64,000 nt of DNA from positions 4,651-68,650 of the forward strand of contig PLON01000017.1 of assembly GCA_003142095.1 (NCBI GenBank). Direction: 5' to 3'. Below the pieces are notes generated by a model. It made no database searches and was not told where the DNA came from. It saw nothing but the letters and a program-made list of their open reading frames with translations. Numbering within the stretch: position 1 is the stretch's first letter; each line of letters opens with the position of its first letter. Of this stretch, positions 42,065-50,714 are shown one piece after another. The stretch comes from Acidimicrobiaceae bacterium (lineage in GTDB: Bacteria > Actinomycetota > Acidimicrobiia > Acidimicrobiales > RAAP-2). Both the position numbers and the translations under genes were made by a program.

Positions 42065-43663
42065 ATGCCCGCACCCGCCCTCGACGTTGACGTCGCCGAA
42101 CAACTCATCGCCCGCGGCGAGACTCTCCTCGACGGGGCGCTGCGCGAGTTGAGAGCACGCGGCGGAATCGACGCCAACGAAACGCTCGCCTACGATCTCT
42201 CTCACTCCGCGAGTGGACTTGCCGCGGCTCGTTCCTGCCTCGGCTACGCCCGACACGGCGACGACGAAGCGCAGTTGGTAGCCGCATTTCTGGCCATGAC
42301 TCTGAGCGACCTCGCGGAGAGGATTCTCGGTCGAGAGTCCCTGTGGGGAGTAGAGACGGGTTGGTTCGAGCCGTTCCAGTCCTTCGTTGCGGCGTATCGC
42401 GACCCCTCGTTCCTTTCGACGCTCGCCGAGACGCCCGGAGATCGCCATCTGGATGAGGACTTTGAGCTGGTCGCTTCCACGTTTCATCGCTTCGCCGAAG
42501 AGAAGGTGCGCCCCCACGCCGAACACGTGCATCGCGCCAACGACGATATTCCCGAATCCATCATCGAGGGGCTCAACGAACTCGGCGGCTTCGGGCTCTC
42601 CATCCCCGAAGCGTTCGGTGGATTTTCAGCCGGTGGCGAGTCCGAGTACGTGGGCATGGTGGTCGCCACTGAGGAACTTTCGTGGGGTTCTCTCGGCATC
42701 GGTGGTTCACTGATCACTCGACCCGAGATCATGACGCGGGCACTCCTTCGTGGTGGCACTGACGAACAGCGCCAGACCTGGCTGCCGCGTCTCGCGAGCG
42801 CCGAGACACTCTGTGCCATTGCGGTCACCGAGCCAGACTTCGGCTCGGACGTCGCCGGGGTGACGACGAGTGCGACGCGGACCGAGGGCGGATGGCTCCT
42901 CAACGGCACGAAGACCTGGTGCACGTTCGCGGCGCGAGCCGAAGTATTGGTGCTCCTCGCACGTACTGACCCCGACCGCTCGCTCGCCCACCGAGGGCTC
43001 TCACTCTTTCTCGTCGAAAAGCCTCGTGGCGACGGCCACGGATTCGTCTTTCACCAAGAGACTCCCGGGGGCGGACGTCTCGAGGGCCGACCGATTGACA
43101 CCATTGGCTATCGCGGGATGCACTCGTACGAGTTGAGTTTCGATCAGTGGTTCGTGAGCGACGATCACCTCGTGGGTGGCGAGGAGGGACTGGGCAAGGG
43201 CTTCTACTTTCAAATGGCCGGTTTTGAGAACGGCCGCATCCAAACGGCCGCGCGAGCCGTCGGCGTCATGCAGGCCGCGTACGACGCGGCCCTCGAGTAC
43301 GCGCGAAACCGCGTGGTCTTTGGCGAAGCGATCATCAACTTCGAACTCACGCGCACAAAACTCGCCACCATGGCGGCCATCATCCAGTGCGCTCGTCAGT
43401 TCTCTCTTGACGTCGCTCGACAGATGGGCCGCGGCGACGGTTCTCTCCAAGCATCGATGGCCAAGGCGTACGTCTGTCGCGCCGCCGAGTGGGTCACTCG
43501 TGAGGCCATGCAGATTCACGGCGGAATGGGCTACGCCGAAGAGTACGCCGTCAGTCGTTACTTCGTCGACGCGCGGGTGCTCTCGATCTTCGAGGGGGCC
43601 GACGAAACGCTGTGTTTGAAAGTGATCGCGCGCCGCTTGCTCGACGCGCTCGGCGAGTCTTAA
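42065..43663 (+). CDS. mcd: methylsuccinyl-CoA dehydrogenase
   Basis: Oxidises (2S)-methylsuccinyl-CoA to mesaconyl-CoA in the ethylmalonyl-CoA pathway. The 532-residue protein is longer than ordinary acyl-CoA dehydrogenases because of an N-terminal helical extension of about 145 residues ('AEQLIARGETLLDGALRELR', 'LAAARSCLGYARHGD'), the hallmark of Mcd. The acyl-CoA dehydrogenase core follows: 'AVTEPDFGSDVAG', 'IGYRGMHSYELSFDQWFV', 'QIHGGMGYAEEYAVSRYF' and 'IFEGADETLCLKVI'. It is flanked by mch and mcl. It ends 4 bases into the convergent mcl gene. Confidence 0.87.
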   Translation: MPAPALDVDVAEQLIARGETLLDGALRELRARGGIDANETLAYDLSHSASGLAAARSCLGYARHGDDEAQLVAAFLAMTLSDLAERILGRESLWGVETGWFEPFQSFVAAYRDPSFLSTLAETPGDRHLDEDFELVASTFHRFAEEKVRPHAEHVHRANDDIPESIIEGLNELGGFGLSIPEAFGGFSAGGESEYVGMVVATEELSWGSLGIGGSLITRPEIMTRALLRGGTDEQRQTWLPRLASAETLCAIAVTEPDFGSDVAGVTTSATRTEGGWLLNGTKTWCTFAARAEVLVLLARTDPDRSLAHRGLSLFLVEKPRGDGHGFVFHQETPGGGRLEGRPIDTIGYRGMHSYELSFDQWFVSDDHLVGGEEGLGKGFYFQMAGFENGRIQTAARAVGVMQAAYDAALEYARNRVVFGEAIINFELTRTKLATMAAIIQCARQFSLDVARQMGRGDGSLQASMAKAYVCRAAEWVTREAMQIHGGMGYAEEYAVSRYFVDARVLSIFEGADETLCLKVIARRLLDALGES

Positions 43664-44595
43664 GAAGAACGCTTCATTCCTGCGCGTACGCCGCGCGAGA
43701 CAAAGGAGTTCGCGATCTTCGCCGACGCTTCGTCGATCATCTCGTCACCGAACATCACGGCGCCCGTCAAGTTCTCCTCGGTCGCAACGCGGTACGCGTC
43801 GAGAATGTCGTAGGACTTGTCGAAGAGTTCTTGACTCGGCGAATAGACGTCGTTCAAAACGATCGCCTGGTCCGGGGTGAGCGCCCACTTACCGTCGAAG
43901 CCGTAGGACGCACTGATCGACGCCGCCCGACGTAACGCGTCGAGGTCGCGCACCTTGAGGAATGGCCCGTCAATGACGTGCAGGCCGTTGGCCCGTCCCG
44001 CCATCAAGATCTTCGCAAACACGTAGCTGAAGGGATTCGACGGAGCGTCGTGAATCGTCTCATCGATGGTCGTCACCGGCATGCCAATTGACGCGGCGAA
44101 GTCGGCGGGACCAAAGACAATGGATTCCAGGCGCGGCGACGCGGCGCAGATTTCTTCCACGTTGATTAGGCCTTCTGCCGTCTCAATCTGCGCCTCGATG
44201 CCGATGTGACCGATTGGGAGGCCGGCGTTCGCCTCGACTTGGCTTAAGAGCAAGTCGAGCGCGACAACGTCCGAAGCCCGACGAACCTTGGGCAGCATGA
44301 CCTCGTCAAGCCGTTCTCCGGCACCGCCGACGACTTCGATGACGTCGCCGTAGGTCCAACGCGTGTCCCATGCGTTGACGCGAACGCACAACACCCGCTC
44401 GTCCCAGTCCAGTGTTCGAATCGCGTTGATGACTTTTGTGCGAGCCGCAACTTTTTCCTTCGGCGCTACGGAGTCTTCGAGGTCGAGGAACGAGAAGTCC
44501 GCCATAGACGTCGGCGCTTTCGCAAGAAATCGATCAGATGAGCCCGGCGTTGAGAGACATGAGCGGCGAGGAAGGTTTCTAGATCGCTGTGACAT
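43660..44595 (-). CDS. mcl: HpcH/CitE-type malyl-CoA/beta-methylmalyl-CoA lyase
   Basis: Cleaves beta-methylmalyl-CoA to glyoxylate and propionyl-CoA (and L-malyl-CoA to glyoxylate and acetyl-CoA). The 311-residue TIM-barrel protein has 'RRSCLSTPGSSDRFLAKAP', 'FLDLEDSVAPKEK' (Mg2+-binding Glu-Asp region), 'IEAQIETAEGLINVEEI' and 'IVFGPADFAASIG', the CitE-like lyase signatures. The C-terminal 'GFDGKWALTPDQA' is also typical. The pathway context is strong. Start ATG at 44595 with TAGGCT 6 bases upstream. Malyl-CoA thioesterase activity is an alternative for CitE relatives. Confidence 0.85.
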   Translation of the reverse strand: MSQRSRNLPRRSCLSTPGSSDRFLAKAPTSMADFSFLDLEDSVAPKEKVAARTKVINAIRTLDWDERVLCVRVNAWDTRWTYGDVIEVVGGAGERLDEVMLPKVRRASDVVALDLLLSQVEANAGLPIGHIGIEAQIETAEGLINVEEICAASPRLESIVFGPADFAASIGMPVTTIDETIHDAPSNPFSYVFAKILMAGRANGLHVIDGPFLKVRDLDALRRAASISASYGFDGKWALTPDQAIVLNDVYSPSQELFDKSYDILDAYRVATEENLTGAVMFGDEMIDEASAKIANSFVSRGVRAGMKRSS

Positions 44596-44601
44596 GTCGA
44601 G

Positions 44602-44607
44602 AGCCTA
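44602..44607 (-). promoter_or_regulatory. -10 box (TAGGCT) of mcl
   Basis: TAGGCT ends 6 bases before the mcl ATG, identical in sequence and spacing to the box of the DUF6941-mch operon. Confidence 0.5.
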
Positions 44608-44736
44608 CGCGCGCCGCTGCACATGGTTCGAATTCGACAGAACAACGCGGTTGATTGTGTGGCGACATGGCCGCATTGATCAGGTACGTTATGGTGAACA
44701 AGCGAGCGCCACCGTGGGTCGCTCACGTGATTCAAC

Positions 44737-44742
44737 TAGCCT
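44737..44742 (+). promoter_or_regulatory. -10 box (TAGCCT) of the NlpC/P60-lgt operon
   Basis: TAGCCT ends 6 bases before the GTG start at 44749. Confidence 0.45.
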
Positions 44743-44748
44743 GGTCTG

Positions 44749-45846
44749 GTGACTGACGTCGAGCACATCGTGCTGTCGACACGGCCCGCAGGGGAATCGA
44801 AACGGATTCGTTGCGCGGTCGCCGCCATCGCGCTCAGCGCACTCTCGATGGGCCTCGTCGTGGCCTCGTCACATCCGGCGGGTGCGTCCAATCTTTCGAA
44901 CGATCGTGCGAAGGCCAATATCCTTCTTCGTCAAATCAATCACATGAACGGCGAGGTCGCCTTGCTGGGCCAGAAGTACGACGAAGCCCTCATCAAACTC
45001 CACAAGTACAACAACGAGATCGCCGACACCACGGCCACAGTCGCCGCCATCGAGTCGAACGAGAACAAAGGGCAACGCCAACTGCGCGCCGACGTCGTCT
45101 TCGCGTACGTCACCAACGGCGCGAACGAGGGCGACAATCCTCTCTTCACCAAAAATGCCTCCAAGGTTGACGCCGCCAACGTGTACTCCCAGTTAGCGGC
45201 GGGCAACATCAGCAACACGATCTCCAATTTGAAGAGTGACCGGATCAAACTGGCCGAAGATCGCGGTCTCTTAAATGCCGAAGACCGTAACGCTCGCTCG
45301 TTTACTCGCGCGGCGGCACACTCCTTGAATAAGGGCAATGTCATCCAGGCCGACCTGAAGAGCAGTCTGACGCAAGACAAGGGTCAGATCGCGACCTTCG
45401 TCAGCGAGGCCGAAGCGGCAGCAGCAGCCGCGTCGTCAAGCACCCTAAACAGCGCTCAACCGGTCACCGGATTTCCTGCGCCGCCGCCCGATTCGCGCGC
45501 CAACATTGCCATCCTTACCGCCGAGAAGTATTTGGGCGTTCCGTATGTCTGGGGTGGCGCGAGCAAATCGGGTGTCGACTGCTCCGGGCTCATCATGCTC
45601 GCCTACGAAGCCGCCGGCATCGACTTTCCCCACTATTCGGGCGCCATGTACGAAGAGACCGAGCGCGTACCGCTCTACGACATCGAGCCCGGCGACCTTC
45701 TTTTTTATGGATCCGACGGTGATGAACACGTCGCGATGTACGTCGGCCACGGCGAGATGATCGAGGCCCCCGAGACCGGTGAGGTTGTCCACATCACGCC
45801 CATCCGGCTCTACGGCGGCTTCGTCGGACTCGGCCGACCGCGTTAG
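44749..45846 (+). CDS. NlpC/P60 peptidoglycan endopeptidase (RipA-like), secreted
   Basis: Cleaves peptide stems in the cell wall. The 365-residue protein has a signal peptide with a late hydrophobic core (residues ~22-45, ending 'SHPAGASN'). A coiled-coil region follows (residues ~50-225) and then an Ala/Pro linker. The C-terminal NlpC/P60 domain (~245-365) has the catalytic Cys in 'SGVDCSGLIMLAYEAAG', the His in 'DEHVAMYVGHGEMIEAP' and the later polar residue region. The coiled coil probably controls the enzyme, as in RipA. Lgt starts immediately after its stop. Confidence 0.9.
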   Translation: MTDVEHIVLSTRPAGESKRIRCAVAAIALSALSMGLVVASSHPAGASNLSNDRAKANILLRQINHMNGEVALLGQKYDEALIKLHKYNNEIADTTATVAAIESNENKGQRQLRADVVFAYVTNGANEGDNPLFTKNASKVDAANVYSQLAAGNISNTISNLKSDRIKLAEDRGLLNAEDRNARSFTRAAAHSLNKGNVIQADLKSSLTQDKGQIATFVSEAEAAAAAASSSTLNSAQPVTGFPAPPPDSRANIAILTAEKYLGVPYVWGGASKSGVDCSGLIMLAYEAAGIDFPHYSGAMYEETERVPLYDIEPGDLLFYGSDGDEHVAMYVGHGEMIEAPETGEVVHITPIRLYGGFVGLGRPR

Positions 45847-46659
45847 GTGTCGGGCTTTCCCACTTCGTTCCACCTCGGCCCGCTGGTCTTTCATACATAT
45901 GGTTTTGGGCTGGCCATCGCGGCCTACGTCGCCTTCGTCTACGCCCGCCATCGCCTGCGCAACAAAGGCATTCCCGTCGAACCCTTTGGGCGCTGGACGT
46001 TCTGGGTTCTGGTCAGTGGATTAATCGGAGCACGCGCCGCGAACATCGCGACCAACTGGAGCTACTACGACGGTCACCCCGGTCGCTGGATCGCCGTCTG
46101 GCAGGGCGGACTCGCGAGTTTCGGTGGCATAGGTCTCGCCCTGGTGGTCGGCGTCCTCTTGAAACGACGTCTCTGGTCCGAGACAAGACTCACGTATTTC
46201 ATGGACGCCCTCGTGCCCGCCCTCATTGCTGGTTGGGCGCTGGGGCGCTTTCTCGGTCCTCAGTTCATGGTCGATGGTGGCGGGCACCTGACCCACCAAT
46301 GGTTCGGCCTGCACTACGCGGGTCAGGTTGGTAAGCGCGTCCCGGTCCCGCTCATCCAAGGGTGCGAAGACGGGATTCTCTGGCTCATACTTATTGCGCT
46401 GGAACGCACGCGACTGAAGAACGCGACGGGTTTCATTACCTCCGTCGGCATGATCGTCTGGGGGCTCGTGCGATCCACCGACGAACGCCTGCTCCTCGGC
46501 CAAGAGTCGCACAGCGGTTCGGTGGGCGTGCAACTCGCCGGTCTCGCCCTTGCAGCCGCCGGCATCGTGACGCTCATCGTGCACCGGCCGGGTCGTTCAA
46601 AACCGGACTCCGATCACCACGCTCTCAGCGCCGGATCATCCGGCGCGGACGGTCGTTAG
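45847..46659 (+). CDS. lgt: prolipoprotein diacylglyceryl transferase
   Basis: Transfers diacylglycerol from phosphatidylglycerol to the lipobox cysteine of lipoproteins in the inner membrane. The 270-residue protein has about seven hydrophobic segments. 'FHTYGFGLAIAAY' near residue 15, 'LIGARAANIATNW' near 60, 'WQGGLASFGGIGLAL' near 85 and 'GWALGRFLGPQFM' near 127 match the Lgt signature regions. The region after 'CEDGILWLILIAL' has the periplasmic arm pattern. GTG start directly after the NlpC/P60 stop. The C-terminal tail is hydrophilic and Ser-rich. Confidence 0.9.
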   Translation: MSGFPTSFHLGPLVFHTYGFGLAIAAYVAFVYARHRLRNKGIPVEPFGRWTFWVLVSGLIGARAANIATNWSYYDGHPGRWIAVWQGGLASFGGIGLALVVGVLLKRRLWSETRLTYFMDALVPALIAGWALGRFLGPQFMVDGGGHLTHQWFGLHYAGQVGKRVPVPLIQGCEDGILWLILIALERTRLKNATGFITSVGMIVWGLVRSTDERLLLGQESHSGSVGVQLAGLALAAAGIVTLIVHRPGRSKPDSDHHALSAGSSGADGR

Positions 46660-47666
46660 AAGAGCGCGTTCCATTCGCCCGTCGTGAGCTGGCCGAGCGG
46701 TCGAAGCGGTTCTGCGCCTACGGGCACAGCGACGCGGATGTCGTCGACGTACGAGACGTGATCGAGTCCGACGCGACGCCACGGCGCGAAGATCGCACGT
46801 GTCGGCGATGCGTTGGAGTACAGCGGGCGCACGAGCAACTCTTCGCTCGACGCTGCGACCACCAGTGCCGGACGTTCCTTGGCGGTGACGTCGGGTTGAA
46901 CCGGGTCGAGTGCGTCAAAGGGAACTTCGACCACGACGATCGAACCCGCGAGAGGGTGATCGGCGTTGAATCGTGACTCTTCGAGCGGAGTCAGCAGCAC
47001 TCGACGTCGCGATTCCGGCGCGCTCGCCGCGACGGGCGTCGCGTTCGCGCTAGGGCGCGGTGGCGCGGAGTTCTTGGGCCGGGCGCTGCGCGGAGCGCGC
47101 GGCGGCGCGGCCACTTTCTTACGACGCTTCTCCTCCTCACGGCGGTGCTTACGTTGTTCGCGAATCTCGGGACTGACTTCGCGAGGGGCGGCGAGAACGG
47201 TGGGCGCTTGCATTTCGGGCAATTCCGGCAAGGCGAACTCTTCGCGTTCCGCGAGAAGTTGCCGACAGTGCGCGGTGGCGGGAAAAGCGTCACCAATCGC
47301 GTAGGCGAGGACGCTCACGGCGTCGTCGATCGATCCGCCTGTCGCGAGAAACTCGTCGATCGCCACTGAGAGCTGCTCGTAAGTGGGATGCTCGGAGTGC
47401 TCGCCAAGGAGTTCAATGACCTTTTCGAGCGGTGTCATCGCGATCACTTCCAGCAGTCCTCGCACCGCGGCCATCGGCGCACTCGTCGCGAACGCCTCGA
47501 CGTCGCGGCGCTGCTGCAGTTGACGGAGGGGCACGCCGACAACAGCGCTGACTTTGGCGTTGGCGCGAAGATCCAGCGAATCGACGACCTTGAGAACGTT
47601 CGCTGGATCGAATTTCAACAACGCGGCCCGCACGACGGCGGAGGCGCTGCTCGTGGTGTCGGTCAC
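46656..47666 (-). CDS. protein with C-terminal PemK/MazF-like domain
   Basis: A 336-residue protein of three parts. Residues 1-135 are helical and mostly neutral. Residues 155-215 are a very basic Lys/Arg/Pro/Ala linker ('REQRKHRREEEKRRKKVAAPP'). The last ~105 residues resemble the PemK/MazF barrel: 'GSIVVVEVPFDALDPVQPDVTAKERPALVVA', then 'VRPLYSN' and 'PLGQLTTGEWNAL'. No antitoxin-like gene is adjacent. It may be an RNA-binding or RNase protein that is not a classical toxin. The barrel assignment is by pattern only. Confidence 0.5.
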   Translation of the reverse strand: MTDTTSSASAVVRAALLKFDPANVLKVVDSLDLRANAKVSAVVGVPLRQLQQRRDVEAFATSAPMAAVRGLLEVIAMTPLEKVIELLGEHSEHPTYEQLSVAIDEFLATGGSIDDAVSVLAYAIGDAFPATAHCRQLLAEREEFALPELPEMQAPTVLAAPREVSPEIREQRKHRREEEKRRKKVAAPPRAPRSARPKNSAPPRPSANATPVAASAPESRRRVLLTPLEESRFNADHPLAGSIVVVEVPFDALDPVQPDVTAKERPALVVAASSEELLVRPLYSNASPTRAIFAPWRRVGLDHVSYVDDIRVAVPVGAEPLRPLGQLTTGEWNALF

Positions 47667-47886
47667 AGACGACCTACGAGCGCGACGCGGAGGAGGACAT
47701 TTTAGAAGCGCCCGAGAAGATACGGTGAGGGCGGACGTTCATGAACCCATTATGGCATGTGAGTTTTACGCTCAAACTCGCCGTGATCCACTCGAGACCC
47801 GGTCGCCAATTAACATCACTCGTAGTGGGACAGTCGACACCGTACCGGAGTGAACTGGTCACACATCAATCCAGAGAGGGCATCTA

Positions 47887-49392
47887 GTGTCGCGTCGAAT
47901 ATGGCGACTCGCGATTGTCATGATGATCCTCTTCGCGCTCGTCGTCGGTCAGTCGGCATGGGTCCAGTTCTTTCACGCTTCGGCTCTCGACAAATCGTCG
48001 CTCAATCCGAGAAACAACTCGTCGAACGCCGCGTACCAGCGCGGCGAAATCGTGGCGGCGAACGGCACCGTCCTCGCGGAATCTATCCCCACGTCCAGTT
48101 CAGCCAATCCGTGGCGTCGAATCTATCCCGAAGGTCAGCTCTTTGCGGGCGTCGTCGGCTTCACGTCGTCGATCCAAGGCGACTGGGCCCTCGAGGCGCA
48201 GTACAACAGCGACCTCGAATCTCACTCGCAACCCCCGCAGAGTTTCGAACAACTGCTCGCGCCGACGCAGGCGGCCGATTCGGTCACGCTCACTCTCCAG
48301 CCCGCGCTCCAAAAAGTTGCCCAAGAGCAGTTGGCGGGGCGCGACGGATCGGTCGTCGCCATCGATCCGAGCACCGGAGCGATTCTCGCCTTGTACTCAA
48401 ATCCCACGTACAACCCCACACCATTTGCGTCGACGAACACCAAAGTCCAACAGGCGGCGTGGATCAAGGACAATAAAAAAGACTCTGACGGTTACCCGCC
48501 GCTCGGTCTCGTCGCCACGCAACAGACGATCTTTCCCGGCTCGACGTTCAAAGTGATCACCACTGCGGGCATCGTCAAATACCAACCGTCGCTGTTGACC
48601 AAGTACTACCCCTACATGGTGTCCACCGCACTGCCGGATACCAACAAGCGGCTCTTCAACGATGGAGACGTTTCATGCGGCGGCACCGTCGCGGAGATGC
48701 TCCCCCAATCCTGCGACCCCGGTTATGCGCTGCTCGGGATCGCTCTAGGCGCGCAGTCCCTCACCGCGACGGCGACCGCCTTCGGCTACAACCAAGTCCC
48801 GCCGCTCGATCTGCCGGGCGTTGTGGCGTCCTACTTTCCCAAGGAGTCCTACCTCGCGGCCAATCCCCCGTATCTCGGGTATTCCGCGATCGGCCAAGAA
48901 GACGTCAGTTCGACGGCCCTGCAGAATGCACTCGTGGCCGCCGGCATCGCCGATGGAGGAAAGATCATGACCCCGCACTTGATGTCCTCCATCAGTGGAC
49001 CCGACGGTGCAATCATCCAGCGCTACAAAGATTCAGTGTGGAAGGACCCGCTCACGAAGAGTCAGGCGGCTCAAATTGTTCCGTTGATGCACGCGGTGGT
49101 GACGTCGGGTACCGCTGAAGGGGTGAATTTCCTCGCCCAAGACGACGTTGCCGCGAAGACCGGGACTGCACAGGTGGGCAGCGTTCTCACCAACGACACC
49201 GACGACTGGATGATCGCGTTCGCGCCGGCAAGCGACCCCACCATTGCCGTCGCGGTGAGCGTTCCCTTCCAGAAGTTCAATGTCACCGGCGCCATCGTCG
49301 CCGGACCAGTCATGAAGTGCGTCATCGAGGCGGCCCTCGCGATGCAAGCGGGCAAACCTGTAACCGGCACGTCGACGACGTGCCCGAGCTAA
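47887..49392 (+). CDS. pbpA: penicillin-binding protein (PbpA-like transpeptidase)
   Basis: A peptidoglycan DD-transpeptidase anchored by one N-terminal helix (residues 5-27). The 501-residue protein has the class B N-terminal module ('YQRGEIVAANGTVLAES'). The transpeptidase motifs are SxxK 'PGSTFKV' near 220 and 'AAKTGTAQ' (KTG) near 424. The SxN position reads 'PQSCDPGY', with Asp where PbpA proteins usually have Asn. Length and layout match mycobacterial PbpA, which partners RodA; no rodA is adjacent. The GTG start has a GAGAGGG ribosome site. Confidence 0.88.
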   Translation: MSRRIWRLAIVMMILFALVVGQSAWVQFFHASALDKSSLNPRNNSSNAAYQRGEIVAANGTVLAESIPTSSSANPWRRIYPEGQLFAGVVGFTSSIQGDWALEAQYNSDLESHSQPPQSFEQLLAPTQAADSVTLTLQPALQKVAQEQLAGRDGSVVAIDPSTGAILALYSNPTYNPTPFASTNTKVQQAAWIKDNKKDSDGYPPLGLVATQQTIFPGSTFKVITTAGIVKYQPSLLTKYYPYMVSTALPDTNKRLFNDGDVSCGGTVAEMLPQSCDPGYALLGIALGAQSLTATATAFGYNQVPPLDLPGVVASYFPKESYLAANPPYLGYSAIGQEDVSSTALQNALVAAGIADGGKIMTPHLMSSISGPDGAIIQRYKDSVWKDPLTKSQAAQIVPLMHAVVTSGTAEGVNFLAQDDVAAKTGTAQVGSVLTNDTDDWMIAFAPASDPTIAVAVSVPFQKFNVTGAIVAGPVMKCVIEAALAMQAGKPVTGTSTTCPS

Positions 49393-49450
49393 TTCGGCCC
49401 TAACAACAAGCGTTTCTACGGGCTCACTAGAAATACGGAGCCTCGAACCG

Positions 49451-49456
49451 TAGAAT
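49451..49456 (+). promoter_or_regulatory. -10 box (TAGAAT) of the secreted propeller gene
   Basis: TAGAAT ends 7 bases before the ATG at 49464. Confidence 0.5.
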
Positions 49457-49463
49457 CACGTTC

Positions 49464-50624
49464 ATGCATCCTCGCCCTGGCTCCGGTCGCGTCGCTCGTT
49501 GGCTGGGCGTCGTCGTAGTTGTCGCAACATGCGCCTGGTTTGTTCCGACCACCGTCGGTGCGACGAGTTTGACCTCGGGGCACGAGTTCGACGTCCCCTC
49601 CGGTCTCGCCTTCGGCGCGGGCCACTTGTGGGTCGCGAATGAAGACGGAAACTCGGTGTCTGAAATCAACCCCTCAAACGGCGCATGGATGGCGTCGCTG
49701 ACCTCGGGCCCCTACGGCATCGATCATCCGATGGCCATCGCCAGCAACGGATCTGACATCTTCGTTGCGAACGCCATCGGCTCGGTCAGTGAGATTCAGA
49801 CGAGCACTCGTAATCTCGTACGCATTGTCTTTGGCTCCAAATACCACTTGAACAAGCCCATCGCGATAACGGTGACCGGTGGCCGAGTCCTCGTCCTCAA
49901 CGCCGGCAACGGTGTCGGATCGATCAGCGAGTTCGATGCTCAAAACGGGGCACTTCTTCGAAACATTTCAGGGTCTCAGTACGCCTTTAACCAACCCGCC
50001 GCCTTCGCCGCGTCCGGTCAAGACGTCTTCGTCGCCGATAAAGGCGACAACTCGGTCACCGAAGTGAATATGGCGAGCGGTCGACTCGTCCATGTGATTG
50101 CCCAGCAAGGCCTAGACGCGCCCGACGGCATCGCGGTTGAGGACGGCCGTGTCTGGGTTGCCGACAGTGCGAGCGCCGCCGCAACTGAGATCAACGCCGC
50201 GAACGGCGCGGTCGTGGCGACCGTAAACGATACCGACGGTCAATACGGCTTCTGGAAACCGTCCACGGTTATCGCCGCTGGCGGAAATGTCTACATCGCC
50301 ACCCCGGACGGAACGAGTCCTATGGTGACCAAGGTTTCCGCGATCGGTGCGGCACCAGCCTGGTACATGTGCAACACCAACGGCCCGTACTACTTCAGTC
50401 TGCTCTCCGCCTTCGCGATATCGGGCAACAATCTCTGGGTGGCCAGTCGATCTGGCGCCAATAGTCCAACTCCCGCCGCGGCCACGGGATCTTTGACCGA
50501 GATGACGATTGACAGTGGCTCGCTCGTCCACACGTATCCCGCGCCACCGGCGTCAACCTTGACGACAACGACGACGTCCACAACAACAACAACAACAACC
50601 ACGACGACGATAACAACTCCCTAG
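49464..50624 (+). CDS. secreted beta-propeller protein with poly-Thr tail
   Basis: A 386-residue exported protein. The signal peptide (residues ~10-33, 'WLGVVVVVATCAWFVPTTVGA') is followed by six or so NHL/SMP-30-like repeats: 'SGLAFGAGHLWVANEDGNSVSEINPSNG', 'GQDVFVADKGDNSVTEVNMASG', 'GRVWVADSASAAATEINAANG'. The C-terminus is an almost pure Thr tail of about 20 residues encoded by ACA/ACG repeats. No membrane anchor or sorting signal follows the tail. The function is unknown; surface binding or a structural role is possible. Confidence 0.75.
   Translation: MHPRPGSGRVARWLGVVVVVATCAWFVPTTVGATSLTSGHEFDVPSGLAFGAGHLWVANEDGNSVSEINPSNGAWMASLTSGPYGIDHPMAIASNGSDIFVANAIGSVSEIQTSTRNLVRIVFGSKYHLNKPIAITVTGGRVLVLNAGNGVGSISEFDAQNGALLRNISGSQYAFNQPAAFAASGQDVFVADKGDNSVTEVNMASGRLVHVIAQQGLDAPDGIAVEDGRVWVADSASAAATEINAANGAVVATVNDTDGQYGFWKPSTVIAAGGNVYIATPDGTSPMVTKVSAIGAAPAWYMCNTNGPYYFSLLSAFAISGNNLWVASRSGANSPTPAAATGSLTEMTIDSGSLVHTYPAPPASTLTTTTTSTTTTTTTTTTITTP
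50561..50617 (+). repeat. ACA/ACG trinucleotide tract encoding the Thr tail
   Basis: A run of ACA and ACG codons, including six consecutive ACA-type units near 50580-50598, encodes the C-terminal Thr tail of the propeller protein. Such tracts are prone to length change by slippage. Confidence 0.8.
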
Positions 50625-50702
50625 TCCGAATCCGATCGAGAGGTTCGAGACGACGGGCGATGATGTCCTCGTTGCCCGTCTCGTGAAATAAGTGATGTCA
50701 GC

Positions 50703-50708
50703 CATAAT
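50703..50708 (+). promoter_or_regulatory. weak -10 box (CATAAT) of the GNAT gene
   Basis: CATAAT ends 6 bases before the ATG at 50715. The first base deviates from TANNNT. Confidence 0.35.
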
Positions 50709-50714
50709 GTAGAG

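Noticed and set aside
44625-44645. GGTTCGAATTC resembling a tRNA T-loop upstream of mcl
   Set aside because: No matching stem and no room for a complete tRNA between mcl and the NlpC gene.
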